Source: Spirometra erinaceieuropaei (lineage: Eukaryota > Platyhelminthes > Cestoda > Diphyllobothriidea > Diphyllobothriidae). From it: 64,000 bases of DNA. The stretch spans positions 25,751 to 89,750 of the forward strand of contig CACRXP010000012.1 in NCBI GenBank assembly GCA_902702965.1, in the 5' to 3' direction. Position 1 is the stretch's first letter. Every line of letters begins with the position of its first letter. Under the pieces are notes generated by a model that worked only from the letters and a program-made list of their open reading frames with translations, searched no databases and was not told where the DNA came from. The translations under genes and the position numbers were made by a program. Positions 33,709-45,795 of the stretch are shown here, piece after piece.

Positions 33709-35230
33709 GCTGACTTTTACGGGCGTTTTTCGATTGCAAGGCTTTCATCTCTCCTCCATTAGGGCACCCCTAATTGAACCAAACCCTAAGTCTCCAAAGG
33801 ACTTCCCTCCTGCAGAGGCTTTAATGTAGCGAAAGCTTCGCATTCCAGTCGACGTAATTCATCCCACGCCATTCGTGCGAAGACAACAGAAAGTTGGTCG
33901 TGAAACATTCCGCCCAAGGTCGGTGGAAAGACAATTCGACAGACGCCACTGAGCAAGGCGACATTCATTCAATCCGGCTGAGAAGATTTTGACAAATGCC
34001 TATAAGGGCAGTCTGGAATTGGTGGACGCTTGGGAGTGCTCACCGAAAGTGTTGGCGTCGTCTACGGGATTCTGGTCAGATCAGATATTTCGGTGATCTA
34101 CGCCAGTCGGCTGAGACACAATAACGTACTAAATTCATGCCCAATTCTATCAATGGATCTACTACTGGGCACATTAGATTTGTTGAAATCAGGGCAAGAA
34201 ACCGCAATCCCAGTTTCAAGACGATCTCTTCAAACACTTTGAACCCGCGGCTCAAATCCTACCATTCAGCTGACGTAAAGGCGTTGAAAAAACACGGTTG
34301 GCTATTGCGCTGCACGACGGCCTAACCACCTGCTCACAACCCGTCCTAAAGATCCGCCCACACGCCGTGAGCGTGCTGATATCGTGCCAGCAACCAATCA
34401 AATGAGTCAGAAGTTCAGCCGGCACGCTATCCACTCAGGACCAGTAGCTGATTGGTCCAATTTCAGTTCGACCTTGAAAACTTCATATGCCCCTTTTATC
34501 ACCCTACATACTTTGTTAGAATATCCCGATGCACTTATTTTCTTCCGCTCCTGCTGTTGAGTTCTGATTTAGCGACTCGGTCGAGGACAGTTGTTAGACG
34601 GGCGACCATCGGAACGTGCGGCAAGGTCACAACCAATTCTATGTATCTAACCCCTAATGGAGACTAAAAATGATGTAACTTGGTGACATTTTTCTCACGG
34701 AGTAAAGCGAGTCATATTACGAAGCGATTAGAGATCAGCAAAATCGGTCAGTTGTAATTGCCTTCTCGGTGAGTGGCCGGCGACCGGGTGATTGTCTTCC
34801 TCCGTCAATGTGCCACGTTGAATGGTCAACCCCTCAGAACGACGTCAGAATTCCAGGGTGGGACGGGAAAGTCAAAAGCTTGCCTGGGCCAAAACTAATT
34901 TGGGGACTGGCTAGTATGCGTGGGCAGGCCATGCTTTCAGTAGCAGCACGATAACGCGGTCATAGCATCTGTTTTGAACCGGGCAGGGGATGGGAATTGC
35001 GTTTTTTGTCAGTTTTTTGTATCGAAGCCATTAAGATGGTAAGGGAGCGTGCCAGACTGTCGACCTATCGGATTTACTCTGCCCATGCGTGCGCTGCTTG
35101 CCTGTACAATGTTACATGCGTCCGTGAATGACTGCGCGCCTTTGGGATGCATGCCGCAGTAGGGTCGAAATAAATGAGTAGAAGGTTTACTGACGACAAC
35201 TTACTTGGTAGCGGAACCCACCTGCTTGGT
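33709..35230. other. No gene recognised
   Basis: Nothing supported; the small open frames here lack domains or splice context. Confidence 0.4.
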
Positions 35231-35234
35231 TTAA

Positions 35235-35540
35235 TTGCTTGACCGAAATTATCTGTTTTGGTTTGTCTTGGGCGTAGAGCCTGATGTTCATTTAGTTTCA
35301 CCGCAAGTCGCCTGCGATACGGACATCATTCCATCGGCAGAAAGGAAAGTAAAAAAACAGCACTGGGATGTTGCTTTATCAGAAAAATGCAGTCCATATT
35401 TTCAACCACTAAACTCATCAACCGACAGCACAGAAAGGGGGGATGTTTCAGAACTCAAAAGGGCCAAATTACTGGGAGCCGCCCTTACCGACTTGTTAGC
35501 ACGCCACCTTAACGACACGCCCAGACAGAATGCCCGTTGA
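35235..35540 (+). CDS. Unrecognised open frame, possible exon
   Basis: An open frame of 101 codons, with ordinary-looking composition in its second half: a charged stretch (AERKVKKQHWDVALSEKCSP) and a possible helix (SELKRAKLLGAALTDLLARH) near the end. I do not recognise it. It has no convincing splice acceptor. The words CDTDII and SELKRA loosely recall CDDTDVI and SELKRA in the candidate exons at 54.04 and 61.04 kb; this may be chance. It could be a random frame. Confidence 0.25.
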   Translation: MLDRNYLFWFVLGVEPDVHLVSPQVACDTDIIPSAERKVKKQHWDVALSEKCSPYFQPLNSSTDSTERGDVSELKRAKLLGAALTDLLARHLNDTPRQNAR

Positions 35541-35717
35541 TATCGCGTCAGTCGCGGGCAAGGCTTCCAGTTGGGCGTCACGTCAAGAACGTAACACAGA
35601 CTTCCACTGTAACGATGCCGAGCAAGAAGCCAACAATTTGCAATTAATGGCTAGTCCCATGCTAGGCACTACTAAGCGAAGAGTTCTGCACTGCAGGATT
35701 TAGTACCGCCGACTTAA

Positions 35718-36041
35718 GTGTCGGTCCTCTCTCTCGATCGTACATTTGCAGTAACACGAATCAAGTGCCAGATGGAGGAAGATAAGCACGCGGAGTCCCC
35801 TATCATTCTCTATGTCGCTATTGCTCCTGCAGCCGTACAGTTAAAACGCGCAAAAGAGCTATGTTCGACTACACGAACTCAAATTAGCGGTTTGGTAGGT
35901 GAAACATTGTTTCAGGTCACTCCCTGCACTGTGGAGCCTGGCCTCAAGCCTGCTCGCGCTGATACAATTATGATGCACCCGATAAATATCAAAACAGGCC
36001 AGGAGCTATTCGGGCCTGAACGCCGCGTTTTGATTGCATAG
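35718..36041 (+). CDS. Unrecognised open frame, possible exon or exons
   Basis: An open frame of 107 codons following the previous one on the same strand. It contains an alanine-rich helix-like stretch (AIAPAAVQLKRAKELCSTT) and ends MHPINIKTGQELFGPERRVLIA-stop (the final 22 codons before 36041). A CAG acceptor-like site lies near 35750 (CATTTGCAG). No domain or family is recognised. It is longer than most noise frames here, which is the only reason to list it. Confidence 0.25.
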   Translation: MSVLSLDRTFAVTRIKCQMEEDKHAESPIILYVAIAPAAVQLKRAKELCSTTRTQISGLVGETLFQVTPCTVEPGLKPARADTIMMHPINIKTGQELFGPERRVLIA

Positions 36042-36985
36042 AGCGACATATTGAACCTTCTTCTTCTTGTCAGGCTTTGTGGCCTCGTTGCCAACTGGTG
36101 TGACCCCGATTTTTCCTTAGTGGCCGTTCGAGTGCAGCTCTGTAAACGCCATTCGTATTTTAGTGTTTTTCATTGACTCCGAGTTTCGGCCCCCGCACGA
36201 GTCCACAAGTTCAGGGAAATAAGAGCCTACAAACGCGCGTGGGTACCCATTGACATCTACCATTTAATGTTCTTTCGGTGACCGTGGTTTGCTCAGTCTG
36301 TGGCGGTCAAGGATGTGAGATCAACTTAAACCACACACACAATAAGTTCGTTTCCTCTAATGACAGAAGTCAGGGAGCTGTGGGAACTAGTTTATTCTGT
36401 ACACAGGGCAGGTTGCCGTAAGTTGGCTGTTTGCTTGCAACAGAGAAAAGCGTCCGTTCACGGAGAGCGTCAGTCGGGGTGTGTTGTTTACGCGGGTGTG
36501 AGTGTCTGAGTGTTGGTCGTGTGATTGGACAAATTAGGGGAGGAATGGAGGGCGCATACTCACAAGGCCTCACGGGAATCAAGCCAGAGCGTTCGACGCG
36601 CGTTAGGTGATACTAGTTTGTGAGGGCAGCCGGGAGTCACTGCAGCTGGACAGGAGGGGCCCCAGTTCTAGCCGATGTGGGTGGTCGTGTGTCAGCGGCC
36701 TGTCAGTGCTTGTCGCGGCCATCGACCGACAAAAGGGAGCCGGAGAAAAGGGGAGCTGGAGCGGCTGCTACAAGTCTACATCCGATAAACTTCCTATTCC
36801 GTGGAATTGGGTCCAGCTGTCCGTGATTGAGGTTCTTTATCTATCTTGCCAGTTAAATGAACTCACGACAGTAAGGGGAAGGCTTGAGTAAAGCCAACAC
36901 TCCAGCCACCTAAACCACGAGACGTTACTGGAAACCGCGAATTTAATCACATTTGGATCAAGTTACGCACCCAGCCTACTGCAAC
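36042..36985. other. No gene recognised
   Basis: Nothing supported; the frame at 36607-36891 shows no domain. Confidence 0.4.
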
Positions 36986-37036
36986 TTTTGGTCAAAATAA
37001 ATTATCCCTAATCTACCAAGACACGTATGAATTACG
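36986..37036 (+). mobile_element. SINE-1 tail fragment
   Basis: TTTTGGTCAAAATAAATTAT and the following CTACCAAGACA match the 3' tail of SINE-1 at 61255-61300. The tRNA-like head is missing. Confidence 0.55.
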
Positions 37037-37179
37037 TGAGCCTGGTAATCATCTGGCGAATACTTGATTGATTACTTAGGAAATGCTGTTTGGTCAGTCA
37101 GCTTAGTGGATCCCATAGGTTGCAGCAGGATTGGCAGGTAACTTAACTCAGTTGTGATAAAGTATACGATTCCCAGTAA

Positions 37180-37328
37180 GGCCTCGTGGCTAAGGTGGTC
37201 AGAGCTTTGCTTGTACTCACGCCTTCTCCTTGCTGTTGTGAGTGCGGACCACACCAAGGTCGCTGAGTTTTTCACAGTCGGCCCAAAATAAATTATTCAA
37301 GGTTTAACAAGACCCCTATTGATTTCCT
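37180..37328 (+). mobile_element. SINE-1 (tRNA-Ser-like head), copy 1
   Basis: A tRNA-like head (37181-37260) with A-box TGGCTAAGGTGGTCAGAGC, the same extra-arm bases and a weak B-box, followed by the tail CTGAGTTTTTCACAGTCGGC, then AAATTATTC and GATTTCC. Head and tail both align with 61157-61305, so the shared unit extends beyond the tRNA part, as expected for a SINE. Confidence 0.7.
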
Positions 37329-37635
37329 TTTCGTTTTATTTTTTCTCACAACAGCCTGTTTTATGGAGACGGGAGCAGAAAGGAGTCACGACCTGAAACG
37401 CGCGTCATAGAAGGACAAGGTGGTTGCAAAATGCACACTTGAAATCAGCAATCCGATCAGTGTGTTCTGCATGACCGAGCGGTCGCTATGTCATTTCTCA
37501 TGCGTGCAGTCCGTTCATACAGCGCTGCATTTTTTCGTTTATTTATGCAGCTTATGAAGTATACAATAAGGTCCACATCCATTACAAAATATGGCAATTC
37601 TTAGATGACATCTTCCCAATGGCTTAAAGGCACAT

Positions 37636-37805
37636 ATGTTATTCCGCGCGCGGAAAGTATTCAGCATGTAATTAAGAGACCCAAGTTCAACTGCGGGCCG
37701 GATTCAAAATTATTTGGAAATCGGAAAAGCTCTTTAAAACCCAAAGCTTTCCTTTTTACGCATACGGTTTGAAAAAAACGTACTTTTCTACCAAATGGTT
37801 ACGGT
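37636..37805. mobile_element. FB1 internal fragment
   Basis: ATTCAAAATTATTTGGAAAT, the GGAAAGTATTCAGCATGTA block and the TTTTCTACCAAATGG block parallel the FB1 centre at 33.3 and 43.3 kb. Neither terminus remains. Confidence 0.5.
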
Positions 37806-38760
37806 CCATGGCAATTTCTGTTATAATTCAACTTAAGGAATCCTTTCTAATTGAAAACACATCTTTAGAGCCGTCAAAGACAGACAACTAGGGTCCTGTG
37901 CGTGACTTTTCGAAGAGCCACATTTAAGGCTTCATCCTTGCGCCCTATCGGTTATTTTATTCGATTAAAGATAATTTCCAACGTTCCGCATATCCCTCTG
38001 CTCAGACAAAATCTCACATTATAGTGCCTACTAAAACTAAACAGTAGCACGTGATTGCATTGTCAACGCTCTGGTAACGTAAACTACTACACGCTGCCTT
38101 AAGTCCGGTTACACGCGAATTATTAAAATGAACCAAAACTTCATCTGACTTCAAATATTTCTGGGCAGTTCGTGTGCATATTTAAAATCGCCCGTCTTTA
38201 TTTATTTTGGGAAGTTAGTAGCCACACTCATCCGCTGAACTGTGTGCGCACAGCCTTAATAGGCGGTATTTGTGCGGCAACTGTTCTACTTTTAATTTCT
38301 TATACGTGCACTCACAACTATCTTTACGAAGAATTAGAAAAGTCTCACATTTATTCCTCGAATTTAACCTTTCATTAGTGATCATCCTTGACAGGTCTCA
38401 GTGATCAGCGGTTTCACAAGCACATTCGTGTCATGCCTACACAATGACTGCGAAATCCTACAGTTTGGTCAGGCGCTAGCCCCGTCACATCCGAGTTTAA
38501 TACTTCCTTGCTCCTCCTTATGGACTGTTTTGTCTCCCACTAGGATTTGAACATGTAAATACTAAAAATCAGCCAATTATCACTACTCATCTTAATCGAA
38601 ACTCGCATCTAGAAGTTTATGATTATGTCACAGTGTTTGGACGAGAGCAACAGCCCCAAGAACGGGCTGTACTGGAGGCGGATTGAGCCAAAGAGGGATC
38701 AGATCGGCTCACGGCACGCAATAATCAAGCTGCGCAGAACCCGAGGGGGCCCATAACTGG
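37806..38760. other. No gene recognised
   Basis: Nothing supported. Confidence 0.4.
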
Positions 38761-39285
38761 CAGTTCAACCGTCGGGCCCCATGATGTCGACGGTGTGCAT
38801 TATAGCAAGACGAAGCAGGCACACTGACTTGCGCGTCAGTTAGTCAACAGTTAGAGTTTTCCTGTGCAGCATCTACCACACCCTCTTCCCCTCCTCCACC
38901 TGGGCCCGATGTCACGACAGAGTCAAGAAGACCGAATGCAGGGGGCCCAGGTAGCTGACACGACCTGGCGTACCGCCACACCCCCTGGTCCACAACAAAC
39001 ACTTGACCAGGATTTTAACCATTAAAAACAACAATACAACGGGTCAGAAAGACGACGAGGATGACTAGGTAGCCATGCTCACGACCTGTATACCCAGCGG
39101 GAACGCAAACCCATCTACCGGCAGGGAACCAGGTGTCAGAGAACCGCAAGCGCACACCAGGTTGTGCGGGCCACGATTTGTTACGTAATAGCATTTCAGA
39201 CGCTCACAAACTTGAAGGCCGAACATATAGCTACTGCCGTACGCGTGTGGTGGCACCCCATAAGTAGGCCTTCAAGCCACACAGT
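38761..39285 (+). repeat. Repeat family A, tandem unit 1 of 2
   Basis: Begins CAGTTCAACCGTCGGGCCCC, continues through TGTGCAGCATCTACCACACC, GACAGAGTCAAGAAGACCG and ACTTGACCAGGATTTTAACC, then ATACCCAGCGGGAACGC. It ends with CCTTCAAGCCACA directly before the next unit starts. Confidence 0.8.
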
Positions 39286-39800
39286 TCGACCGTCGATTCC
39301 GACGATGTCCACTGTGTGCTACACAGCAAGGTGAGAGCAGGGACGGTGACTTGCGCGTGGAATTAATTCAAATGATAGTGAACCTGCACAGCATATACCG
39401 TACTCTTTTCTCCCTACTCTCCCCCCTCCTCTTTCATCACCTGTACCCCGTGTCAAGACGGAGTCAAGAAGACCGGAGGCGGGGGGAGCGCAGGTGGCTG
39501 GAACAGCCGGACCCGCATCTAGGCGTGCCACCACATCCCGTGGTCCACACACCAATTTACGAGGATTTTAAACAGCAACAAAAACAACACCACGACGGGT
39601 CAGAAGGGCGAGTATGACTGGAGACCCATGCTACCACCTGTATATCCAGCGGGAGCGCAAGCGCATCTACCGGCAGGGAATTGCCAGTGCATACCAGCCT
39701 GCGAGGGTCATGATTTGCTGATACTTGCATAACACACGCATTCAGACCTTTTGACAGGCCTTCAAGCCACGTCGGGCATTGCGCCCATTCCCCTCATCAG
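39286..39800 (+). repeat. Repeat family A, tandem unit 2 of 2
   Basis: Begins CAGTTCGACCGTCGATTCCG and repeats the block order of the preceding unit to CCTTCAAGCCACGTCG at about 39770. Unit period about 525 bp. Confidence 0.82.
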
Positions 39801-40169
39801 ATGCTTAATCAGCTCAGACAGCCGGCTGGTGCATGGGACATATAATAAACCTGATGCGAATGGAGTTCCTTTAAGTGATATGATGGGCGGAAGGGGAGGG
39901 CCATCCTGATCTACTTTTGGGAGGCCGTCTCTCGCGCTCTCGTCACGCGTCGGCCGATAGACGACATATCACCAGAGCTCTGCATTGCCAGTAGAGCCGC
40001 ACTGATTTCGTGTGTCGGTATTCTTACGGGACTGGACCAGCGTTGACTCTATAACCGATGATCTTTCAATAAGCTTTTGGCCTTCTGTAGCTAGTCTGTA
40101 CGGTCCGGCACGACAGTATAACGCACCTCATTCATAGGCGCGATAAAGAGGTCTTTGTCGATACAAGCG

Positions 40170-41680
40170 AGGATGCGGGTTCCAGGAAATAGCTGATAAG
40201 AAGTAGAAGCGATCGCTGGAACGAGAGCTTTATTCGCCCGACTCTTCGAATTTTCGCTTAAACGCATCATCAGAGACAGTGACAGAAACGGGTGATTCGT
40301 GCACAGGAAGTTGCAGTATTTATAGGATGCGGTTTATGTGCTAATGTGTACCTATGATGAGTAACCGCTCCTCCCTTCATCGAGATTGTTGACGGCTGGT
40401 GCGCTAACTGCTTAACGGCCGGCATGCAAATTGTTAATTTCCGAAATCTCATCACCCGTGTTGGATCCTGGCGTGATGACTGCTCGGCCATCTAGCTCAC
40501 TGGCCCGCATGCTCCCCCCCGGTGGTTAGTTTCATTGGCCAGACTATGCCCCAGCACGGAATATGGGATGGGGACGTCGTTGCACTTGTTGATAGACTGA
40601 GTTTCCACGAACCATGACTCAGGCAACTCCCGTTCCAAGCGACTATCATCTCTTGCAAGAATTTTGGCCTCATCGAACTTGAATGTGTGACTGGGTCTCG
40701 TCGAATAGGCCGCAACCTGTGAGTGAGCGTCATTTCTCCGCACGGCTGCCGTGTGTTCGGCGATTCGCGTCCGGATCAGTCTTCCAGTTTCTCCAACGTA
40801 GCTGTTTTGCTCTCAACAACACCAGATCCGGTAAACAACTCCAGATGTTTCTTGCCGTGGCAGCGGGTCTTTCGGTTTCATTACCTGGAGCCTAATGGTT
40901 GCCTCCGGTCTGTGTGCACCTCCGACACCAAGTGGTGCGAGAAGGCGACTAACGGCCTCGGGGAAGTACTTGATGTACGGGATTGCTCGCCAGAATTTGT
41001 GATCGGTACCATTTTGTCGCACGTCCCGTTTGCTCACGCACCGGTTGACGAAGTTGCGCGGGTAACCATTTTCTCTGAAAACCCATCGAAGATATTAAAC
41101 TTCGGCAACTTTGTCTTTCGGTTCACTGCAGTGCGTCTAAGCACGTCCATACAGCGTCCTTATACAGCTGCGTTTGTGGCAGATTGGGTGGCTGCTGTTG
41201 AAGTTCAGTATTTCATTCGCTTTCGTCGATTTCCTGAACACTTTGGTCTTTAGGCCACCACAAGCTTTGAGACAGACGAGGGCATCAAGAAATGCCAGCT
41301 GGTTATTTTCTTTCTCCTCCATCGTAAATTGAATGTCAGGGAAGACGCTGTTGAGACGTTCTTTGAACGTTAGCACCTGATCCCGTTCGATAACGACGAG
41401 GGTATTGTCCACATACCCAGCCCAGAATTTCGGTCTGTGGTGCTGGAAGCAGTGACTTTAACGGTTGCAGGACCGCCTCGGCGATGTATCCCGAAATCGG
41501 TGAACTCATTGGTGTTACCTTCACCTGCTCGTAGATTGTTCCGTCAAACCTGAAGTACGTCCTAAGAGAGAACTTTGGGACTTGGGCATGTTCGAGATTA
41601 TTGGCCGTTTCATTGTATTGGCTTTGTTGGAGTAGCTCGACTGTCTCGACTGCCAGACGTGACATCAAAAGGTATCACGG
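40170..41680 (-). mobile_element. PLE-B element, longest copy (minus), RT to 3' pLTR
   Basis: Read from 41680 down: an RT frame (41336-41668) with YRTGSG-type tail sequence and the motif-B equivalent TPMSSPISGYIAEAVL, in which GS of the usual MGSPL is changed; the next frame (41137-41412) with TLVVIERDQVLTF and FTMEEKENNQLAFLDALVC; then SHPICHKRSCIRTL. The connector follows (AIPYIKYFPEAVSRLLAPLG, VMKPKDPLPRQETS), then GVVYRIWC at about 40815-40840. The C-terminus (40492-40743) and the pLTR with hammerhead at 40267-40273 complete it. Frames are broken at several points and the N-terminal region is absent. Confidence 0.85.
40233..40280 (-). ncRNA. Hammerhead-like motif, rearranged stem II (copy g)
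   Basis: CTGATGA is intact (40273 to 40267), but the following sequence no longer forms the GGATTC/GAATCC stem and GAAAC has become GAAGA. TTTATT at 40229-40234 is the AATAAA of the minus strand. Decayed. Confidence 0.45.
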
Positions 41681-41699
41681 CTTCTTTTCACAAGAGACT

Positions 41700-41790
41700 T
41701 GTCCACTTAATGGGTTCGAGCAAGAATCCGGAACAAATCTCTTGTTCCAGCGATCGCTTCTACTTCTTATCAACGAGGTCTTTGATGATC
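41700..41790 (+). mobile_element. PLE-B terminal repeat piece, plus orientation
   Basis: ATGGGTTCGAGCAAGAATCC (stem-II relic of the hammerhead), then CTCTTGTTCCAGCGATCGCT. It lies at the 5' side of the minus-strand PLE-B copy, so that copy has inverted terminal repeats. Confidence 0.7.
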
Positions 41791-41859
41791 ACGGGGCTTC
41801 GCAAACGTTACGAGCTTAGAGTCATTGGCATGAAAGATGGTCAACTGATGCGATGAATT

Positions 41860-42200
41860 GGTCTCCATGGGAGCATTTTGGAGTAAGTGCAGGACTGAGA
41901 ATCAGGTCGCAATGGTTCCTTCTTAATGTGGTCATTGTGACACCCCCACCCACATGAGATCCAAGCCGTCCCGTGGGGCCAGGTCGTGTGTGGAACGCAC
42001 ATACCAGCTGCTTAGCTGCGTCCGGGCCCACCTCCGATAGTCTGGATCTTGTCTTGTTATCACAGCAAGGCTGGAGAAGGAAGAGGTAGAGCGTGGTAGG
42101 TGCCGCGCAAGTCCTCCGTCGTTATAAACCAATCCACGCACAACCCACGGCTGCTGCGCCTACTTCGTGGGGCGTCCCGTGGATGTCATCGCGTCGGATA
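41860..42200 (-). repeat. Repeat family A unit, minus orientation
   Basis: The reverse complement holds the family-A blocks: GACTTGCGCGGCACCTACC, a GATAACAAGACAAGATCC block and CACATTAAGAAGGAACCATT, the last also present at 10945 in unit 1. Confidence 0.65.
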
Positions 42201-42383
42201 GATGTGATCTAGGAAAGTTAACTCAATATAAAAAGCTCTCTCTACGGTTCAGTCTGCATGCCTGTATTCAAGGCAGGAAATCTCATAAGATAAGCAGTCA
42301 AACAAGAGATCCTCTGATAATCACTCATCGTGCAGATTTCTATTTATCTAGTCCCGTGTTCCCTTTGTTCACGGCAAGAGATC

Positions 42384-43662
42384 TACAGTAGGTGTGCTAA
42401 ATCATGAAATGTTAACCGAAATTCCGAAATGCGTTTTCGAGTCAAGAAGATTGCTTAAGTAGGGTTGTAATATTAATTACCATGCAACATAATCCCATAA
42501 TACTTTAGTTACTACAAGATGCCAGCTTTTGAAAGAACTTCTTTCCGGCCGCCTGCAAAAAGAGGCTACTCAAGTAGTATGAATTCTTCTCGTTGATTTT
42601 CGATGCTCCTGTAAATTCAAGTATTTGTCATAGAAGACTTGCATAACAATATTCATTCTTTTATATATTTGATAGAAAACTACGTCTTCTTCATATTTTA
42701 TACTGGACGGAAGGGCATAATTTGACTGTAAAACAACTTTCTAATTATGATATTTTTAAAGCCGTGAGATGCCCGTTCATAAAACGCCGTGTCTATGCAT
42801 TTACCAGTATTGATTGCGAATTTTACAATATGGCCCAAATTAACTGAAAAATTCTATGAGCCCTACGTGGTCTCACCTTGATACCGTAAAGAAATGAATG
42901 GTATTCCGCACATGGAAAATATACAACTTGTAGTTTGGAAACCCGGAGTGCAAACGTAACGGCATAAAAGACTTGCATAAAAATATTCATTCTTCTACAT
43001 ATTTGGTAGGAAACTACGTCTTATTCATATTTTGTGCTGAAAGGAAGGGCATAATTTGGTTGTAAAAAAAGTTTCTAATTATGATATTTTTTAAAACCAT
43101 GAGATGTCCGTTCATAAAATATCGTGTCTCTGCATTTACCAATGTTGCTTGCAAATGGCTCAAATTAACTGCCAAATTTTATGAACCCCAGGTGGCCTCC
43201 TCTTAATACCGTAATGAAATGAATGGTACTCCGTACATGGAAAATATACAACTTGTAGTTTGGAAACCCGGAATGCAGAGTCGTGCTCAAAATTATTCGG
43301 GAATTGGAAAAGTTTTTTTAGAACCCAATTATGCACTTTCATCCAGTACAAAATATGAAGATGTAGTTTTCTACCAAATATGTAAAAAAATGAATATTTT
43401 ATGCAAGTCTTCCATGACAAATATTTGAATTTTCAGGAGCATCAAAAATCAACGAGAAGAATTCATACTACTTGAGTAGCCCTTTCTTGCAGGCGGCCGG
43501 AAATAAATTTTTTTCAAAAGCTGGCATCCTGTAGTAACTAAAGTATTATGGGATTACGTTGCGTGGAAATTAATATTACAATCCTACTTAAGCAATCTTC
43601 TCGAGTCGAAAACGCTTTTCGGAATTTCGGTTAACATTTCATGAGTTAGCACATCTTTTTTA
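42384..43662. mobile_element. FB1 inverted-repeat element, copy 5, with internal duplication
   Basis: Left terminus TACAGTAGGTGTGCTAAATC; right terminus GAGTTAGCACATCTTTTTTA. It is about 280 bp longer than other full copies because 42633-42968 is repeated at about 42969-43300 (the AAGACTTGCATAA...ATTCATTCTT block occurs twice, 336 bp apart). The frames at 43160-43428 are arm sequence. Confidence 0.85.
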
Positions 43663-44367
43663 CAAGGCGTGCAGTGCCGGCAGTAACTGAAGATACCTTC
43701 CAAAATGTTCAGCATCCTGCCCCGACGAAAAGCACGTGACGGTACATTTTCGATTTGCGTGCTTGGTATGTAAGGAAGGATAGACTGGCGACTTCGAATC
43801 TTCCACCAATTTTGTGTGTACGATCAAGAATATTTTGGCGTCTTGTTGAGATAATTAATGAAAGTGCAGGATTAGCCTCGGTCAAAACAGCGCGATCCTT
43901 CTCTCTGCCTTTCTCTGATAGTTATGATTCGGAAGCAGTCTCATATCCATTCGTAGCGGTGGCGGGAATCGTGCAGACATATTTCGAGACATAGGTTACA
44001 CATGCCACCGAAATATTGATCGATTCCTATTCACCCACGGCAGCCATTTCTGCGCATTGCACGTAGTGCCTTGTGATTTTAGTAAATACTTGCGAAGACG
44101 CACACTGTTCGCAGCTTCCAGACAGAATCCGGTGTTAAATCCCCAACTCCAAGACCTCTGTCGTAAGAAAAGAATTACCAATTAATGCTTTCCTTGTCAT
44201 TTTCTTACTGCAGTGGGGGGGTTCGGATTTTTAATCGTTGTACTCTGTTATTGTAGCTTTTAGCCCTTAACCAAAACTTCACCACTAGGTAGCAGTTTAG
44301 ACTCTATTTACGGCTTTACACGAAATACTCACATAACAGGTGAACGTCACTTGGCAGCCGACGAGTT
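43663..44367. other. No gene recognised
   Basis: Spacer between two FB1 elements. The frame at 43755-43994 has no domain. Confidence 0.4.
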
Positions 44368-45364
44368 TACAGTAGGTGGGCTAACACATGTAATGTCCAC
44401 TTAAATTCCGAAATACGTTTTCGCTTCGAAAAGATTGATTAAGAAGGGTTGTAAAACTAGTCACCTGCAACATAATTCTACAATATTTCAGTTAACCTAG
44501 GATACCGGCTTTCGAATGAACTTCTTTCCGGCTGCATGCAAAAACCATACTCTGGAAAAATGACTACTTGCGTAGCAGGAATTTTTCTCATTAATTTTCG
44601 ATGCCCCTCAATGTCCAATTATATTTCATGGAAAACATGCATAAAAATATTCATTCCTCCGCTCATTCGGTAGCAATTTACGTCTTCTTTCAATCTTATA
44701 CTCTAAGGAAGGGTAAAATTCGCTTTTCAAAAACTTTTCCAATTCCTGAATAATCTTAAACCCGCTCTATCGGCACACTTGGATCCAGGGTTTCCAATCT
44801 ACAAGCCGTATATCTTCCGCGTACGGAAGACCACACAGTTCTCTACGGCAATAAAGGGGAACCATATAGGGTTCATGTGATTTAGCAGTGGATTTGCTTC
44901 ATATTGTTAACTTTGCAAGCTACATTGGTAAATGCAGAGACATGACGATTTATGAACGGCCATTTCACGGTATTTAAAAGTCCCACAGTTAGAAACTTTT
45001 TTGAAACCGAATTATGTCCTCCTTTCGAGTATAAAATTGGAAGAAGACGTAAATTGCCACCGAATGAGCAAAAGAATGAATATTTTTATGCATGCTTTCC
45101 ATGAAATATAATCGGACGTTTAGGGGCATCGAAAATCAATGAGAAAAATGTATGTTATATGACTAGTCATTTTTTACAGAATGTAGTTTTTGCATGCAGC
45201 CGGAAGAAAGTTCCTTCAAAAACCGGCACCCTGAGGTATCTGAAATATTATAGAATTATGTTGCAGGCTGACTAGTTTTACAACGCTGCTTAAGTAATCT
45301 TTTCGAAACGAAAGCGAATTTTGCAATTTCGGTTGACATTTCATGCGTTAGCCCACCTACTGTA
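44368..45364. mobile_element. FB1 inverted-repeat element, copy 6 (complete ends)
   Basis: Begins TACAGTAGGTGGGCTAACAC and ends GCGTTAGCCCACCTACTGTA; 997 bp. The two halves pair along most of their length with scattered mismatches. No transposase frame exists inside. Confidence 0.88.
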
Positions 45365-45700
45365 AGTGTGAACAGTGCGCATACACACGGTGTTCATAGG
45401 GGGCGCTGTGGGCAGAAAGCGCAGATCTGTATCTTAGGAAAAAAAGGAAAACCACTGGGTGAATTAAGTTTGAATTCAAGATGTCCAACGATCTGATCAT
45501 AAAGAACGCAAGCGACGTGAGGGTTGGCCTGATGCGGTAAAATAAACAGGAGGGTCAAAAACAGAGAATGAGGGTGTTTGAGGTCAGCACTTCTGACACT
45601 TCGGTAGGGTTCCTCAGAACAACGATCACACTGCTGGCTGCTAACTATCAATCAATTGCTACACCTATTACCATCGTCTGCAATGAGTGTGGGGACTTTT
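45365..45700. other. No gene recognised
   Basis: Nothing supported. Confidence 0.4.
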
Positions 45701-45795
45701 AACGTTATTGGCAGTGTGTGGCAGTAATGACAACTGCACCCCATAAATACTGCACCCCTCGTTCGAGAATTAAATCAAAACGTCAGGCAACTTGA
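45701..45795 (+). mobile_element. PLE-B 3' end fragment
   Basis: CATAAATACTGCACCCCTCG followed by a hammerhead stem-II relic and AAAACGTCAGGCAACTT, as in the pLTR at 59.8 kb. Confidence 0.5.
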
